NCBI GenBank assembly: GCA_031976175.1
Contig: DALYLR010000027.1
Location: 1 to 50,399, forward strand
Reading direction: 5' to 3'
Origin: DMER01 sp003451645
GTDB lineage: Bacteria > Pseudomonadota > Alphaproteobacteria > Micropepsales > Micropepsaceae
Length of the DNA stretch: 50,399 bases
A program made the position numbers and the translations under genes. Positions within the stretch are counted from its first letter, which is position 1; the number at the start of each line of letters is the position of its first letter. The notes below the pieces were generated by a model that saw nothing but the letters and a program-made list of their open reading frames with translations, did no database searches and was not told the origin of the DNA. Positions 35,581 to 45,696 of the stretch are shown one piece after another.

Positions 35581-36504
35581 ATGACCCTACCTGGCGCAGA
35601 ACCACCGCGGCCGATCCCGCTGAAAGACCGCCAAGCGGTCCTCTTCATCGAGAAGGGGCGGATCGATGTGTTGGACGGCGCCTTTGTCGTCGTCGACAAA
35701 ACGGGCGTGCGCACGCATATCCCGATCGGCGGATTGACATGCCTGATGCTTGAGCCGGGCACGCGTGTGTCGCATGCGGCCGTGGCGCTGGCGGCGCGGG
35801 CCGGAACGTTGCTGATTTGGGTGGGGGAGGGCGGCGTCCGGCTTTATGCTTCGGGTCAGCCCGGCGGCGCACGGTCGGATCGGCTGTTGTATCAAGCGAA
35901 ATTGGCGCTCGACGCCGACGCGCGGCTCAAGGTCGTTCGCAAAATGTACGAGATGCGGTTCGGCGAGCCCGCACCTGAGCGCCGCTCGATCGATCAGTTG
36001 CGCGGGATCGAAGGCGCGCGCGTCAAGCGCAGCTATGAGGTCATCGCCCGCCGGTACAATGTCGCCTGGGACGGGCGGCGTTATGACCCAAACGCGTGGG
36101 ATGCATCCAACATCCCTAACCGCTGCTTGTCGGCGGCCACCGCGTCGCTTTACGGCATTTGCGAGGCGGCTATTCTGGCGGCGGGTTACGCGCCGGCGAT
36201 CGGTTTCTTGCATACGGGCAAACCGCAAAGCTTCGTCTACGACATTGCCGATATCGTGAAGTTCGAGACCGTGGTTCCGGCCGCGTTTCGGATCGCGGCG
36301 CGCAATCCCGCCGTGCCGGAGGGCGAGACGCGCCGCGCGTGCCGGGACGCGTTTCGCGAAACCAAACTGCTGGGCCGCTTGATTCCTATGATTGAGGAAG
36401 TCTTGTCGGCGGGCGGCCTATCCCCGCCCGATCCGCACGAAGAGGCGCAACCCATCGCAATCCCGGAGGACCCCAAAATTGGCGATGTTGGTCATCGTGG
36501 TTGA
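35581..36504 (+). CDS. cas1: CRISPR integrase Cas1e
   Basis: 307 residues. Catalytic metal ligands are visible: Glu in QLRGIEGARVKRSY, His in IGFLHTGKPQSF and Asp in FVYDIADIVKFE. With Cas2 it inserts new 32-33-nt spacers at the leader end. It starts 4 bp after cas6e. Confidence 0.96.
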   Translation: MTLPGAEPPRPIPLKDRQAVLFIEKGRIDVLDGAFVVVDKTGVRTHIPIGGLTCLMLEPGTRVSHAAVALAARAGTLLIWVGEGGVRLYASGQPGGARSDRLLYQAKLALDADARLKVVRKMYEMRFGEPAPERRSIDQLRGIEGARVKRSYEVIARRYNVAWDGRRYDPNAWDASNIPNRCLSAATASLYGICEAAILAAGYAPAIGFLHTGKPQSFVYDIADIVKFETVVPAAFRIAARNPAVPEGETRRACRDAFRETKLLGRLIPMIEEVLSAGGLSPPDPHEEAQPIAIPEDPKIGDVGHRG

Positions 36505-36826
36505 GAATGGACCGCCGCGATTGCGGGGCCGCCTAGCGGTTTGGTGCCTGGAGGTGCGCGCGGGCGTTTACGTAGGCGATTATTCCGCCCGCGTCCGAGA
36601 TATGATCTGGACTGCCGTCACCTCGCATTTGGACGATGGCAACGCGGTCTTGGCTTGGGCCGCCAATACGGAGAGCGGTTTCGAGATCAGGACGGCCGGC
36701 GCCAACCGGCGGGTTCCCATCGACGTGGAAGGGTTTACTTTGGTGTCGTTCTTGCCGCCGCCGGGAACGGCGCCCGAGGAAGACGACGATAAATGGCCCC
36801 TCAACGCCGCGCCGAAGACGGGTTAG
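36485..36826 (+). CDS. cas2: CRISPR-associated protein Cas2e
   Basis: 113 residues from the ATG at 36485, giving the standard start LVIVVENGPPRLRGRLAVWCLEVRAGVYVG and overlapping cas1 by 20 bp. Upstream in-frame codons belong to cas1 sequence. It bridges two Cas1 dimers during spacer capture. The leader begins at its stop codon. Confidence 0.93.
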   Translation: MLVIVVENGPPRLRGRLAVWCLEVRAGVYVGDYSARVRDMIWTAVTSHLDDGNAVLAWAANTESGFEIRTAGANRRVPIDVEGFTLVSFLPPPGTAPEEDDDKWPLNAAPKTG

Positions 36827-36911
36827 CAAAATGACGGATTCAACCCGGCGATTCGCCGGTACGCTCTTTGACATTGTGAAAGTCGTGGCATAACAAGGAC
36901 TTCTAGACAGT
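36827..36911 (+). promoter_or_regulatory. CRISPR leader with likely array promoter
   Basis: 85 bp between cas2 and the first repeat. It has TTGACA at 36868-36873 and TAACAA at 36891-36896, 17 bp apart, so transcription would start shortly before repeat 1. A perfect 7-bp dyad CCGGCGA-T-TCGCCGG lies at 36846-36860. No clear IHF consensus was found. Confidence 0.6.
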
Positions 36912-39900
36912 CCGTTCCCCACACGCGTGGGGATGAACCGACCAGCGGCGGGACAGTGTGGGTGCCGCTTAGCCGTTCCCCACACGCGTGGGGATGAACC
37001 GTCTTGCTCTTTGATACCCAGGTCGACGAAATACCGTTCCCCACACGCGTGGGGATGAACCGCTCCCTTTGTCATTGCCGCATAGTCTTGCGGGCCGTTC
37101 CCCACACGCGTGGGGATGAACCGCACCTGTGAGCACGCCGTCCTTACGCGGCAGTCCGTTCCCCACACGCGTGGGGATGAACCGGCAAAACATTTGCCCA
37201 CATAGGTTTCATCTGGCCGTTCCCCACACGCGTGGGGATGAACCGTCGATAAACTCCGCAAAGTCTATCGTGTCGCGCCGTTCCCCACACGCGTGGGGAT
37301 GAACCGATCAAGCGGAATTTCTGTCGTTCGGACCACATCCGTTCCCCACACGCGTGGGGATGAACCGTTGGTATTGACTACACTAATATTTGGCAGCAAC
37401 CGTTCCCCACACGCGTGGGGATGAACCGCGGAACAAGTGCGCGCGGAAGCAGCGGAACGCCCGTTCCCCACACGCGTGGGGATGAACCGCCGAAAGAGCC
37501 GCCCTTGGATTACCCCCTTCCCCGTTCCCCACACGCGTGGGGATGAACCGTTTTAACGAAATCATCGGAGCGCGAAACGATCCCGTTCCCCACACGCGTG
37601 GGGATGAACCGTTTAATCGGTGCGTAGCGACGCGGCGCATTTTCCGTTCCCCACACGCGTGGGGATGAACCGTCTGCCAGCTCGCCTGTGAGGCCACCAG
37701 CGCACCGTTCCCCACACGCGTGGGGATGAACCGTTTAGGATCATACTTCGCCCGTTGCTTCGATTCCGTTCCCCACACGCGTGGGGATGAACCGCGACCG
37801 TCTCGTGAGTAACGGGCACAGTATCCCCGTTCCCCACACGCGTGGGGATGAACCGTCGTTAATCGTCGGCATGGCCAAGTTCCGTCACCGTTCCCCACAC
37901 GCGTGGGGATGAACCGGCCGTCCACAGCGCCATGACCGTGCCCGGGCTCCGTTCCCCACACGCGTGGGGATGAACCGTGTCTATTTGCGAGCCCGGGTCG
38001 ACGACAGCCCCGTTCCCCACACGCGTGGGGATGAACCGCCCAGCGGATTAAACTTTCGATCATGTTTGATCCGTTCCCCACACGCGTGGGGATGAACCGT
38101 CGCGGCAAATGATGCTGTCGGTGTCACAATACCGTTCCCCACACGCGTGGGGATGAACCGATGGGGCGCGACAAGCGACAAAAACACAAGCACCGTTCCC
38201 CACACGCGTGGGGATGAACCGCGCGGGCCCCCCACGCCGGATCATCTATAGGCCCGTTCCCCACACGCGTGGGGATGAACCGCGCACTTCGTTTCTTTCG
38301 CCCAAAATTGTCCTCCGTTCCCCACACGCGTGGGGATGAACCGTATCCACACGTCATGCGATCCGCGCGGCATCCCCGTTCCCCACACGCGTGGGGATGA
38401 ACCGCATTCTGAGATTGGTTCAGAGGTCGTTGATATCCGTTCCCCACACGCGTGGGGATGAACCGTAGCCCGCAAGTGCAGTCAATGCCCAACGGATCCG
38501 TTCCCCACACGCGTGGGGATGAACCGGCGTGAAACTGGTCGTGTTGGTCGCGCCTGATCCGTTCCCCACACGCGTGGGGATGAACCGGCGTTTTGTTTTC
38601 TTTTCTTGCTCACGTTTGCCCGTTCCCCACACGCGTGGGGATGAACCGTCAATTCTGAATGTTGAACAGACCCCGGCATCCCGTTCCCCACACGCGTGGG
38701 GATGAACCGCCGCGACAAAGCGGGACCGCGAACGCGCGGAACCGTTCCCCACACGCGTGGGGATGAACCGTGTGTTCCGTTTATTAGTTCTATAAATTCT
38801 CCCCGTTCCCCACACGCGTGGGGATGAACCGGCGCTCTATACGCGAGGGCGCTCGCGGCGCATCCGTTCCCCACACGCGTGGGGATGAACCGCAGTAGGC
38901 TAGGCTGCCGGGGCTGAAGCGGTGCCGTTCCCCACACGCGTGGGGATGAACCGTTGTCTCGCAGCATCTCAATACTGGTTACCTCCCGTTCCCCACACGC
39001 GTGGGGATGAACCGACTTGGCGCGGCACGCGAACCCATGTGAGCGTCCGTTCCCCACACGCGTGGGGATGAACCGACGGCAGGTCCCAATTGCCTGAGTG
39101 AAAGACACCGTTCCCCACACGCGTGGGGATGAACCGTGTCTTTGGGCGAGTACGCATAGGCGTCACAGCCCGTTCCCCACACGCGTGGGGATGAACCGCA
39201 GGAACGGCTGAGCTAGTCACAATCGACTCGCCGTTCCCCACACGCGTGGGGATGAACCAAAGACTAACCAGTCTGGGAATTTCGTTTATCCCCGTTCCCC
39301 ACACGCGTGGGGATGAACCGCCCAGCACTGAGATTATATTGGCCCTTGACCCCCGTTCCCCACACGCGTGGGGATGAACCGTCGCGAGGGCCCCTGTCCT
39401 CGGCGCAACGATCCCGTTCCCCACACGCGTGGGGATGAACCGGCGTATAAACCGTTCAACCGTTTCTGCCCGGCCCGTTCCCCACACGCGTGGGGATGAA
39501 CCGCCATCGACATCGGCCAGCTCAATCGACCCGCTCCGTTCCCCACACGCGTGGGGATGAACCGGCATGCCAGCACGTCACTGCTAGATCAGCCTCCCGT
39601 TCCCCACACGCGTGGGGATGAACCGCAGCCCGCGGTGCCGTCCCAATAGTGACCACCCCGTTCCCCACACGCGTGGGGATGAACCGCCTAGGAGATCAGA
39701 TTGCGACAGGCCGAGCGCCCGTTCCCCACACGCGTGGGGATGAACCGTGTTCCGGGTCAATTGGCAGGACACCTCGCAGCCGTTCCCCACACGCGTGGGG
39801 ATGAACCGCTCCGAACACCAGCCCGGCTCAATGAAAAAATCCGTTCCCCACACGCGTGGGGATGAACCGTTTTCTTGCAAAAACATTGCAAACTCTTCTT

Positions 39901-41333
39901 GCCGTTCCCCACACGCGTGGGGATGAACCGCACGTCCAGGACTTGTTCCATCTTGTGGGTGTCCGTTCCCCACACGCGTGGGGATGAACCGACGATTTCG
40001 CAATTGGCCAATTGGCCGTTTCTCCGTTCCCCACACGCGTGGGGATGAACCGCCGCAACCGCGCGATCGCCCGCACGGGAGCAACCGTTCCCCACACGCG
40101 TGGGGATGAACCGCTGGGGCGCTGTGTCGAGCCTAAAACCGTAATCCGTTCCCCACACGCGTGGGGATGAACCGACGCGTACTGATCCACGCTTCGGTGA
40201 TCACAACCGTTCCCCACACGCGTGGGGATGAACCGGCCGTTTCGTTTATCGCATTGAGGACGGGGTCCCGTTCCCCACACGCGTGGGGATGAACCGCGCA
40301 CGTTGTCGGCGTGCAGCTTTGCCATTTCCCGTTCCCCACACGCGTGGGGATGAACCGGCGCAAGAGAATCTCGAAGAGATTATGAAGGCCCGTTCCCCAC
40401 ACGCGTGGGGATGAACCGGTAGGCCTGCGATGCGCACAGAGCCAGGCAGCCCGTTCCCCACACGCGTGGGGATGAACCGATCATAGACCTAGAGGCAGAG
40501 CGTCTGCGAGTCCGTTCCCCACACGCGTGGGGATGAACCGTTTCTTTCTGGGACCGAACGGATTGCTCGGGCCCGTTCCCCACACGCGTGGGGATGAACC
40601 GCCTGCATCATTTTCGGCAAAGGCAAATCGCAACCGTTCCCCACACGCGTGGGGATGAACCGTTGGCACGTGTCATGTTGGCGCCGCGCAAGTTCCGTTC
40701 CCCACACGCGTGGGGATGAACCGGCCGGTCTTTCGCGGCGGTTGCGCAAATCATCCCGTTCCCCACACGCGTGGGGATGAACCGACGATTGCCGACATCT
40801 GCGCTCTACCCATCGCCCGTTCCCCACACGCGTGGGGATGAACCGGCGCTCTTTCTCCTCCTCGGCCTCACGCTTCCCCGTTCCCCACACGCGTGGGGAT
40901 GAACCGGCTGACGAGCCCTGACCGATGACCTGGCGCGGCCGTTCCCCACACGCGTGGGGATGAACCGCCTTTCGGCCACCAACAGCCGTCCTTTTTCTTC
41001 CGTTCCCCACACGCGTGGGGATGAACCGAACGCGGCAAACAGCATCAAGGCGCTTTCTGACCGTTCCCCACACGCGTGGGGATGAACCGTAATTTACGTG
41101 ACGGCGACCTACCGGCAACGACCGTTCCCCACACGCGTGGGGATGAACCGACTGCATCGCAGAATTTTCCAGCTGGCACGGTCCGTTCCCCACACGCGTG
41201 GGGATGAACCGCCGAGACCGTAGCCAACCTTGCGCGCGAAGCCCCGTTCCCCACACGCGTGGGGATGAACCGTGGAAAGGCGGTTGGTATGTCCAGAAAA
41301 TTGACCGTTCCCCACACGCTTGGGGATGAACCG
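36912..41333 (+). CRISPR. Type I-E CRISPR array, 73 repeats of 29 bp, 72 spacers
   Basis: The repeat is 29 bp with core hairpin CCCCACACGCGTGGGG and 3' handle ATGAACCG; period 61 bp. Counting the phase from 36912 to the last repeat at 41305 gives 73 repeats and 72 spacers, all 32 nt except one of 33 nt (39137-39169). The repeat at 39231-39259 ends in A instead of G, and the last one (41305-41333) has GCG changed to GCT in the loop, typical of the old end. Transcription is left to right, away from cas2. A 73rd spacer (41334-41365) leads into an IS remnant. Origin of spacers is not determined. Confidence 0.98.
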
Positions 41334-41362
41334 CATATCCAGCTTTGCCCGATCGCCCACAT

Positions 41363-42148
41363 TGTGCAACCGGGTTGATAGGTGACGTTTTGGACCGGGA
41401 GGATGGGTTACACATTTTTCTAATCTCCGGAGGTCTGGTTTTGCGAAGGACCCGGCGCTCTCGTACGAGAGCGCCGGGGACGTTCGAGGCCGCCTTGCGG
41501 CCGCAACTGGCCCAATTCGACGGGGCCATAGGTTACGCGCCAAAGGGCCTCGTCCGTTTGTTCGACGCCGATGGGTTGGCCCGCGAGCGTTTGGCTGACA
41601 TAGACATATCGTCCGCGCCATTTGATCTCGCCGGAGCGCTTGACTTGGCGCACCAGGGCTTCGGGCGGATAATCCGGCGGGCACAAACGTCCCGAATACC
41701 GCCTTGGCGAGGGCGCATAGTGAGCGGCAGGCGGGGTTTGGCCCAGCGCTTCGTGCGGGCGCTCTTCGTTGTAGAGTTTGCGGAACGCTTCGAACCGCAA
41801 CGCCTGCGCCCGCAAGCTTCTGGCCGGCGGATCGGCGCAGTCGCGGCTCAGGGTCAAATGCATCCGCTCGTGCCGGCCGTTTTCTTGCGGGCGTCCGGGC
41901 TGGATGCGTTCGGGCGTGACGCCCGCTTGCACCAGCTTGACCGACAGCGGCGACAAGCCGCCCGCGCCCACGCTGGCAAAAGGCGCGCCGTTGTCCGACC
42001 GGAAAAACCGCGGCAAGCCATATTCGCGGAACGCCGCGTCGAGAATGGGCCACACATGCCCCGCATCGGCGCGTGCCACCGCCTGGCATCGCAAGAGATA
42101 GCGGCTGGCCGCGTCGCTCAGCGTGAAGGGATCACAGCGCTCCACCGG
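41363..42148 (-). mobile_element. IS481/IS3-type insertion sequence remnant inside the array's distal end
   Basis: One end is intact: TGTGCAACC at 41363 begins an IS-terminus-like stretch downstream of the transposase stop. The other end is missing; the transposase frame breaks off at the degenerate repeat (42149-42176). The element thus lies between the last normal spacer and a terminal repeat. Confidence 0.65.
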
Positions 42149-42154
42149 CCATTC
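41420..42154 (-). pseudogene. DDE transposase, N-terminally truncated (IS481-like)
   Basis: About 243 codons of the rve/DDE catalytic domain: CDPFTLSDAASRYLLRCQ with the first conserved region, FFRSDNGAPFAS with the second Asp, and GRPQENGRHERMH with the Glu. The N-terminal helix-turn-helix and the start of the DDE domain are absent, because the sequence changes to CRISPR-repeat-like DNA at about 42150. The C-terminus ends normally in a basic tail. It should be inactive. Confidence 0.8.
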
Positions 42155-42176
42155 CAACACGTGTGGGAATGAACTT
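42149..42176 (+). repeat. Degenerate terminal CRISPR repeat
   Basis: 28 bp that align to the array repeat with one deletion and about six substitutions, keeping a strong hairpin (TTCCAACACGTGTGGGAA) and the ATGAAC part of the handle. It has the same orientation as the array and lies 783 bp after the last spacer, on the far side of the IS remnant. Confidence 0.65.
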
Positions 42177-42219
42177 CACCTAGTTCTTTCCATCAAGCGT
42201 GAGGAGAGAATGCGCTATT

Positions 42220-42239
42220 TGCTTCCCCCATGCTTCCCC
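42220..42239 (+). repeat. Putative integrase arm-type sites, right end (TGCTTCCCC x2)
   Basis: TGCTTCCCC at 42220-42228 and 42231-42239, 11 bp apart, same orientation as the four copies beside the left att site. Confidence 0.5.
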
Positions 42240-42304
42240 GGACCGTAAGCGGAATCTTGGCCTTGGCACGCCACCCAACAACCATATGATTTGAATGAAA
42301 AATC

Positions 42305-42352
42305 TGGCGCACCCGACACGATTCGAACGTGTGACCTCTGCCTTCGGAGGGC
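42305..42352. repeat. attR: tRNA-Arg 3' part, island right boundary
   Basis: 48 bp identical to 3212-3259, from the CCA to the anticodon loop. Homology ends at 42352/42353 inside the tRNA anticodon arm, the usual crossover region for this integrase class. Confidence 0.85.
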
Positions 42353-42381
42353 AGCACTCTATCCAGCTGAGCTACGGGTGC
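42305..42381 (-). tRNA. tRNA-Arg(CCG)
   Basis: 77 nt with CCA encoded. The acceptor stem GCACCCG/CGGGTGC, D-stem GCTC/GAGT, anticodon stem CTGCC/GGCAG around loop CTCCGAA (anticodon CCG) and T-stem ACACG/CGTGT with TTCGAAT all pair. Its 3' 48 nt are supplied by the island and duplicated at 3212-3259, so the gene stays whole after integration. Confidence 0.96.
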
Positions 42382-42494
42382 CTGGAACCAGTGAACCGTC
42401 AAACTAACCCAATTGCGCGGCCCGCGCAAACCCCTTAAAAGTACCGCACAAATCGGGAGTAAGCCCGCGAACGGGCCTCAAAGGTCGTCAACCG

Positions 42495-42704
42495 ATGTCC
42501 AACACCACGCGCCACCGCACGCCCACACCGGCACCAGAAGTCATAAAGGTCACCAAGCGCCGCATCTGGTGCGATGGCGGCGGCGGCGCGCTTGGCCACC
42601 CGCGCGTTTATTTGGAAATGGGCGAAGGCACGGTGGCCGAATGCGGCTATTGCGACCGGCGCTATGTGCTCGACACCGCCCATGCCGAGGATGGCCATCA
42701 CTGA
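42495..42704 (+). CDS. zf-CHCC zinc-finger protein
   Basis: 69 residues. The motif IWCDG, GHPRVYLEMG and CGYCDRRYVL gives the C-H-C-C zinc ligands of the family that includes the NDUFS6-like accessory proteins of complex I. It is short and cytoplasmic. It lies just outside the island and upstream of polA. Confidence 0.82.
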   Translation: MSNTTRHRTPTPAPEVIKVTKRRIWCDGGGGALGHPRVYLEMGEGTVAECGYCDRRYVLDTAHAEDGHH

Positions 42705-42759
42705 GGCGCGCGCGGCCCGCGCCTTGACCTCAGACAGCGCCTGATCAAGGGTGCCGCCC

Positions 42760-45651
42760 ATGACCCAGCACCCCGGAATCGCCAAGGGCGATCATCTCTA
42801 TCTGATCGACGCCTCGGGCTATATTTTTCGCGCCTATCACGCGCTGCCGCCCTTGACGCGAAAATCCGACGGGCTGCCGGTGGGCGCGGTGTCGGGCTTT
42901 TGCAATATGCTGTTCAGCCTGATCCAGACCAGCAAGAACGGTGAGCGTCCAACGCATTTGGCCTGCATTTTCGATGCGGGGTCCAAGAGTTTCCGCAATA
43001 CGTTCTATCCAGAGTACAAGGCGCATCGCCCGCCAGCGCCTGAGGATCTGATCCCGCAATTCCCGCTCGTCCGCGATGCGAGCAGAGCCTTTGGTGTGCC
43101 TGCGATCGAACTTGCGGGTTATGAGGCCGATGACCTGATCGCGGCCTATGCACGCCACGCGGCGGAGGCGGGCGCGCGTGTCACGATCATCTCATCGGAT
43201 AAGGATCTGATGCAGTTGGTGGTCGATGGGCAGATCGCGCTGCAGGACCCGGTCAAGCAAAAGCTGATGGGCACGGCCGAGGTGATGGAAAAGTTCGGCG
43301 TCCCCCCGGCCAAAGTGGTGGATGTGCAGGCGCTTGCGGGCGACAGTGCCGACAATGTGCCGGGCGTGCCGGGCATTGGCGTCAAGACGGCCGCCGAACT
43401 CATTAACGCCTATGGCGATCTTGAATCGTTGCTTGCCCGGGCGGGTGAAATCAAACAGCCCAAACGCCGGGAGGCTCTTATTCAGTATGCGGAGCAGGCG
43501 CGCGTTTCAAAGCGTCTTGTGATTTTGGACGCGCATGCGCCCTTGCCGCAACCCATATCCGATCTGACGGTCGATGAACCAAACCCGCGCGAATTGGCCG
43601 CCTTCCTGAAGGCCATGGAGTTCTCATCGCTGCTGCGCCGCGTTGGCGCAGCCTATGATCTGAGCGATCTGGAGTCCCTGAAGGCCGCTGACGTCGCGGT
43701 GACGCACAATCCTGCTGCCGGTGAGGCGCTGGCACCGGTCGCGGTCAATGGGGCCGCAGCGCATGGCCCCGGCGCGGTGATGCATGAGGCCGCCTTGCGG
43801 GCGCCCATTGACGTTGGAGCTTATGAAACCGTGCGCACCATGTCCCGGCTGGACGCCTGGATCGCGCGGATCGAGGCGGCCGGTCAATTCTGTGTGGACA
43901 CCGAGACAACATCGCTGTCTGAGCTTCAAGCTGAGTTGGTCGGCATTGCGCTCGCCGTGGCGCCTGGCGAGGCCTGCTATATTCCGGTGGCTCACGGCGC
44001 AGGGGATGGTCTGGATTTCTCGGACCACAAGATTGAGCAGCTCGACCGCAGTGTGGTTTTGGCCAAACTCAAACCTTTGCTGGAGGACGCGAGCCTTTTG
44101 AAGATCGGGCAGAATGTGAAATACGATGCCCACATCTTCGCGAATTACGGCATCGCCTTGCAGCCCTTCGACGACACGATGTTGATGTCCTATGCGCTGG
44201 ACGAGGGCCTGCACAACCATGGCATGGACGAACTGAGCCAACGCTTTCTCGGGCACAAGCCGATTGCCTTTGCCGAAGTGGCAGGCAAGGGCAAGACCAT
44301 GGTGACCTTTGACAAGGTGCCCATTGACCGCGCCACGCAGTATTCGGCCGAGGATGCCGATGTGACGCTGCGTCTGTTTCATCTGCTGAAACCACGGCTG
44401 GCGGCAGAGCGCATGACGGCGCTGTATGAGACCCTGGAGCGGCCATTGATGCCCGTATTGCTGGCGATGGAGCGCGCGGGCGTGCTGGTCGACCGGCAAG
44501 TCTTGGCGCGGCTCTCTGGCCGCTTTGCCCAGAAGATGGCGCAGTTCGAGGCGGAGGTTCACCAGCTGGCGGGCGAAACCTTCAATGTCGGCAGCCCCAA
44601 ACAATTGGGCGATATCCTGTTCGGCAAGATGGGCCTTCCCGGCGGCAAGAAAACTAAAACCGGCCAATGGGCGACCGACAGCGATGTTTTGGAGAACTTG
44701 GCGGCGCAAGGCCACGACTTGCCCAAGCGGCTGATGGATTGGCGCCAGCTTTCCAAACTGAAAGGAACGTACACGGACGCTCTGCCCACTTACATCAACG
44801 CGCATACGGGCCGGGTTCATACGTCTTATGCGATGGCGTCGACCTCGACCGGCCGCCTCTCTTCAACCGACCCCAACCTGCAGAACATCCCGATACGGAC
44901 AGAAGAGGGCCGCCAGATCAGGACCGCCTTTGTGGCGCCCCAGGGTATGAAACTGATCAGCGCGGACTACAGCCAAATCGAACTGCGTCTCCTGGCCCAT
45001 ATCGCGGACATTCCAGAGCTCAAGCGCGCCTTTGCGGACGGTGTGGACATTCACGCGATGACGGCTTCCGAGATGTTCGGCGTGCCGGTACAGGGCATGC
45101 CGTCCGAGGTGCGCCGCCGTGCCAAGGCGATCAATTTTGGCATCATCTATGGGATTTCTGCCTTTGGGCTCGCCAACCAATTGTCGATCCCGCAAGGGGA
45201 AGCGAGTGCGTACATCAAAAAGTATTTTGAGCGCTTTCCTGGCATCCGCGCCTATATGGACCGCACAAAGGCCTTTGCGCATGAGAAGAAATATGTCGAG
45301 ACGATCTTCGGCCGCCGGGCGCATTTGCCAGAGATCAACACGCCCAATCCCTCCTTGCGCGCTTTCCTTGAACGCGCGGCGATCAACGCCCCCATTCAAG
45401 GATCAGCCGCAGATATCATCCGCAGGGCGATGATCCGTCTACCGCATGCATTGGCGGCGAAGAAGCTCCGGGCCCGGATGTTATTGCAGGTCCACGACGA
45501 ATTGGTGTTTGAGACGCCCGAGGACGAGGCCGCTGAGACCTGTGCGTTGGTGTCCGAAATCATGGCAAAAGCGTGCGAGCCCGTAATGCAGCTGAGCGTG
45601 CCCCTGACGGTTGAGGCCAAGGCCGGCAACAATTGGGACGAGGCGCATTAG
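42760..45651 (+). CDS. polA: DNA polymerase I
   Basis: 963 residues from the ATG at 42760; a GTG 9 bp upstream is also possible. The N-terminal 5' nuclease domain (YLIDASGYIFRAYHAL, DSADNVPGVPGIGVKTA) is followed by an intact 3'-5' exonuclease domain (FCVDTETTSL with DxE, QNVKYDAHIFANYG, YSAEDADVT) and the polymerase domain with motif A SADYSQIELRLLAHI, motif B RRRAKAINFGIIYG and motif C QVHDELVFE. It acts in Okazaki fragment processing and repair. This is host core DNA. Confidence 0.97.
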   Translation: MTQHPGIAKGDHLYLIDASGYIFRAYHALPPLTRKSDGLPVGAVSGFCNMLFSLIQTSKNGERPTHLACIFDAGSKSFRNTFYPEYKAHRPPAPEDLIPQFPLVRDASRAFGVPAIELAGYEADDLIAAYARHAAEAGARVTIISSDKDLMQLVVDGQIALQDPVKQKLMGTAEVMEKFGVPPAKVVDVQALAGDSADNVPGVPGIGVKTAAELINAYGDLESLLARAGEIKQPKRREALIQYAEQARVSKRLVILDAHAPLPQPISDLTVDEPNPRELAAFLKAMEFSSLLRRVGAAYDLSDLESLKAADVAVTHNPAAGEALAPVAVNGAAAHGPGAVMHEAALRAPIDVGAYETVRTMSRLDAWIARIEAAGQFCVDTETTSLSELQAELVGIALAVAPGEACYIPVAHGAGDGLDFSDHKIEQLDRSVVLAKLKPLLEDASLLKIGQNVKYDAHIFANYGIALQPFDDTMLMSYALDEGLHNHGMDELSQRFLGHKPIAFAEVAGKGKTMVTFDKVPIDRATQYSAEDADVTLRLFHLLKPRLAAERMTALYETLERPLMPVLLAMERAGVLVDRQVLARLSGRFAQKMAQFEAEVHQLAGETFNVGSPKQLGDILFGKMGLPGGKKTKTGQWATDSDVLENLAAQGHDLPKRLMDWRQLSKLKGTYTDALPTYINAHTGRVHTSYAMASTSTGRLSSTDPNLQNIPIRTEEGRQIRTAFVAPQGMKLISADYSQIELRLLAHIADIPELKRAFADGVDIHAMTASEMFGVPVQGMPSEVRRRAKAINFGIIYGISAFGLANQLSIPQGEASAYIKKYFERFPGIRAYMDRTKAFAHEKKYVETIFGRRAHLPEINTPNPSLRAFLERAAINAPIQGSAADIIRRAMIRLPHALAAKKLRARMLLQVHDELVFETPEDEAAETCALVSEIMAKACEPVMQLSVPLTVEAKAGNNWDEAH

Positions 45652-45696
45652 AGTATCCGTCTTGATCAAGCTGCTTTTGGCATCCAGGCCGTCCGG

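Larger units (their letters stand above)
3212..42352. mobile_element. tRNA-Arg-integrated genomic island carrying metabolic cargo and type I-E CRISPR-Cas
   Basis: A 48-bp exact direct repeat of the 3' part of tRNA-Arg(CCG) occurs at 3212-3259 and at 42305-42352, where it is part of the intact gene. A tyrosine integrase starts 195 bp inside the left copy. TGCTTCCCC motifs recur within about 150 bp of the left copy and 85 bp of the right copy in the same orientation, as expected for the two arms of one attP. The interior begins with a replication-type module and ends with the CRISPR array. The 10-N gap at 16288-16297 means continuity of the interior is not proved. An integrase relic near 27.2-27.7 kb hints at a composite origin. 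Confidence 0.75.

Noticed and set aside
36941..41304. Self-targeting spacers
   Set aside because: I scanned several spacers against the window by eye and saw no match; this is not an exhaustive search, so nothing is claimed.
36533..41529. Many minus-strand open frames over the array with repeating peptides such as RFIPTRVGNG and VHPHACGER
   Set aside because: They are translations of the CRISPR repeat in three frames, a common false annotation; no gene is there.
42193..42429. Minus-strand frame with PVAQLDRVLPSEGR
   Set aside because: It reads through the tRNA-Arg gene; this peptide type is a well-known artefact of tRNA sequence.
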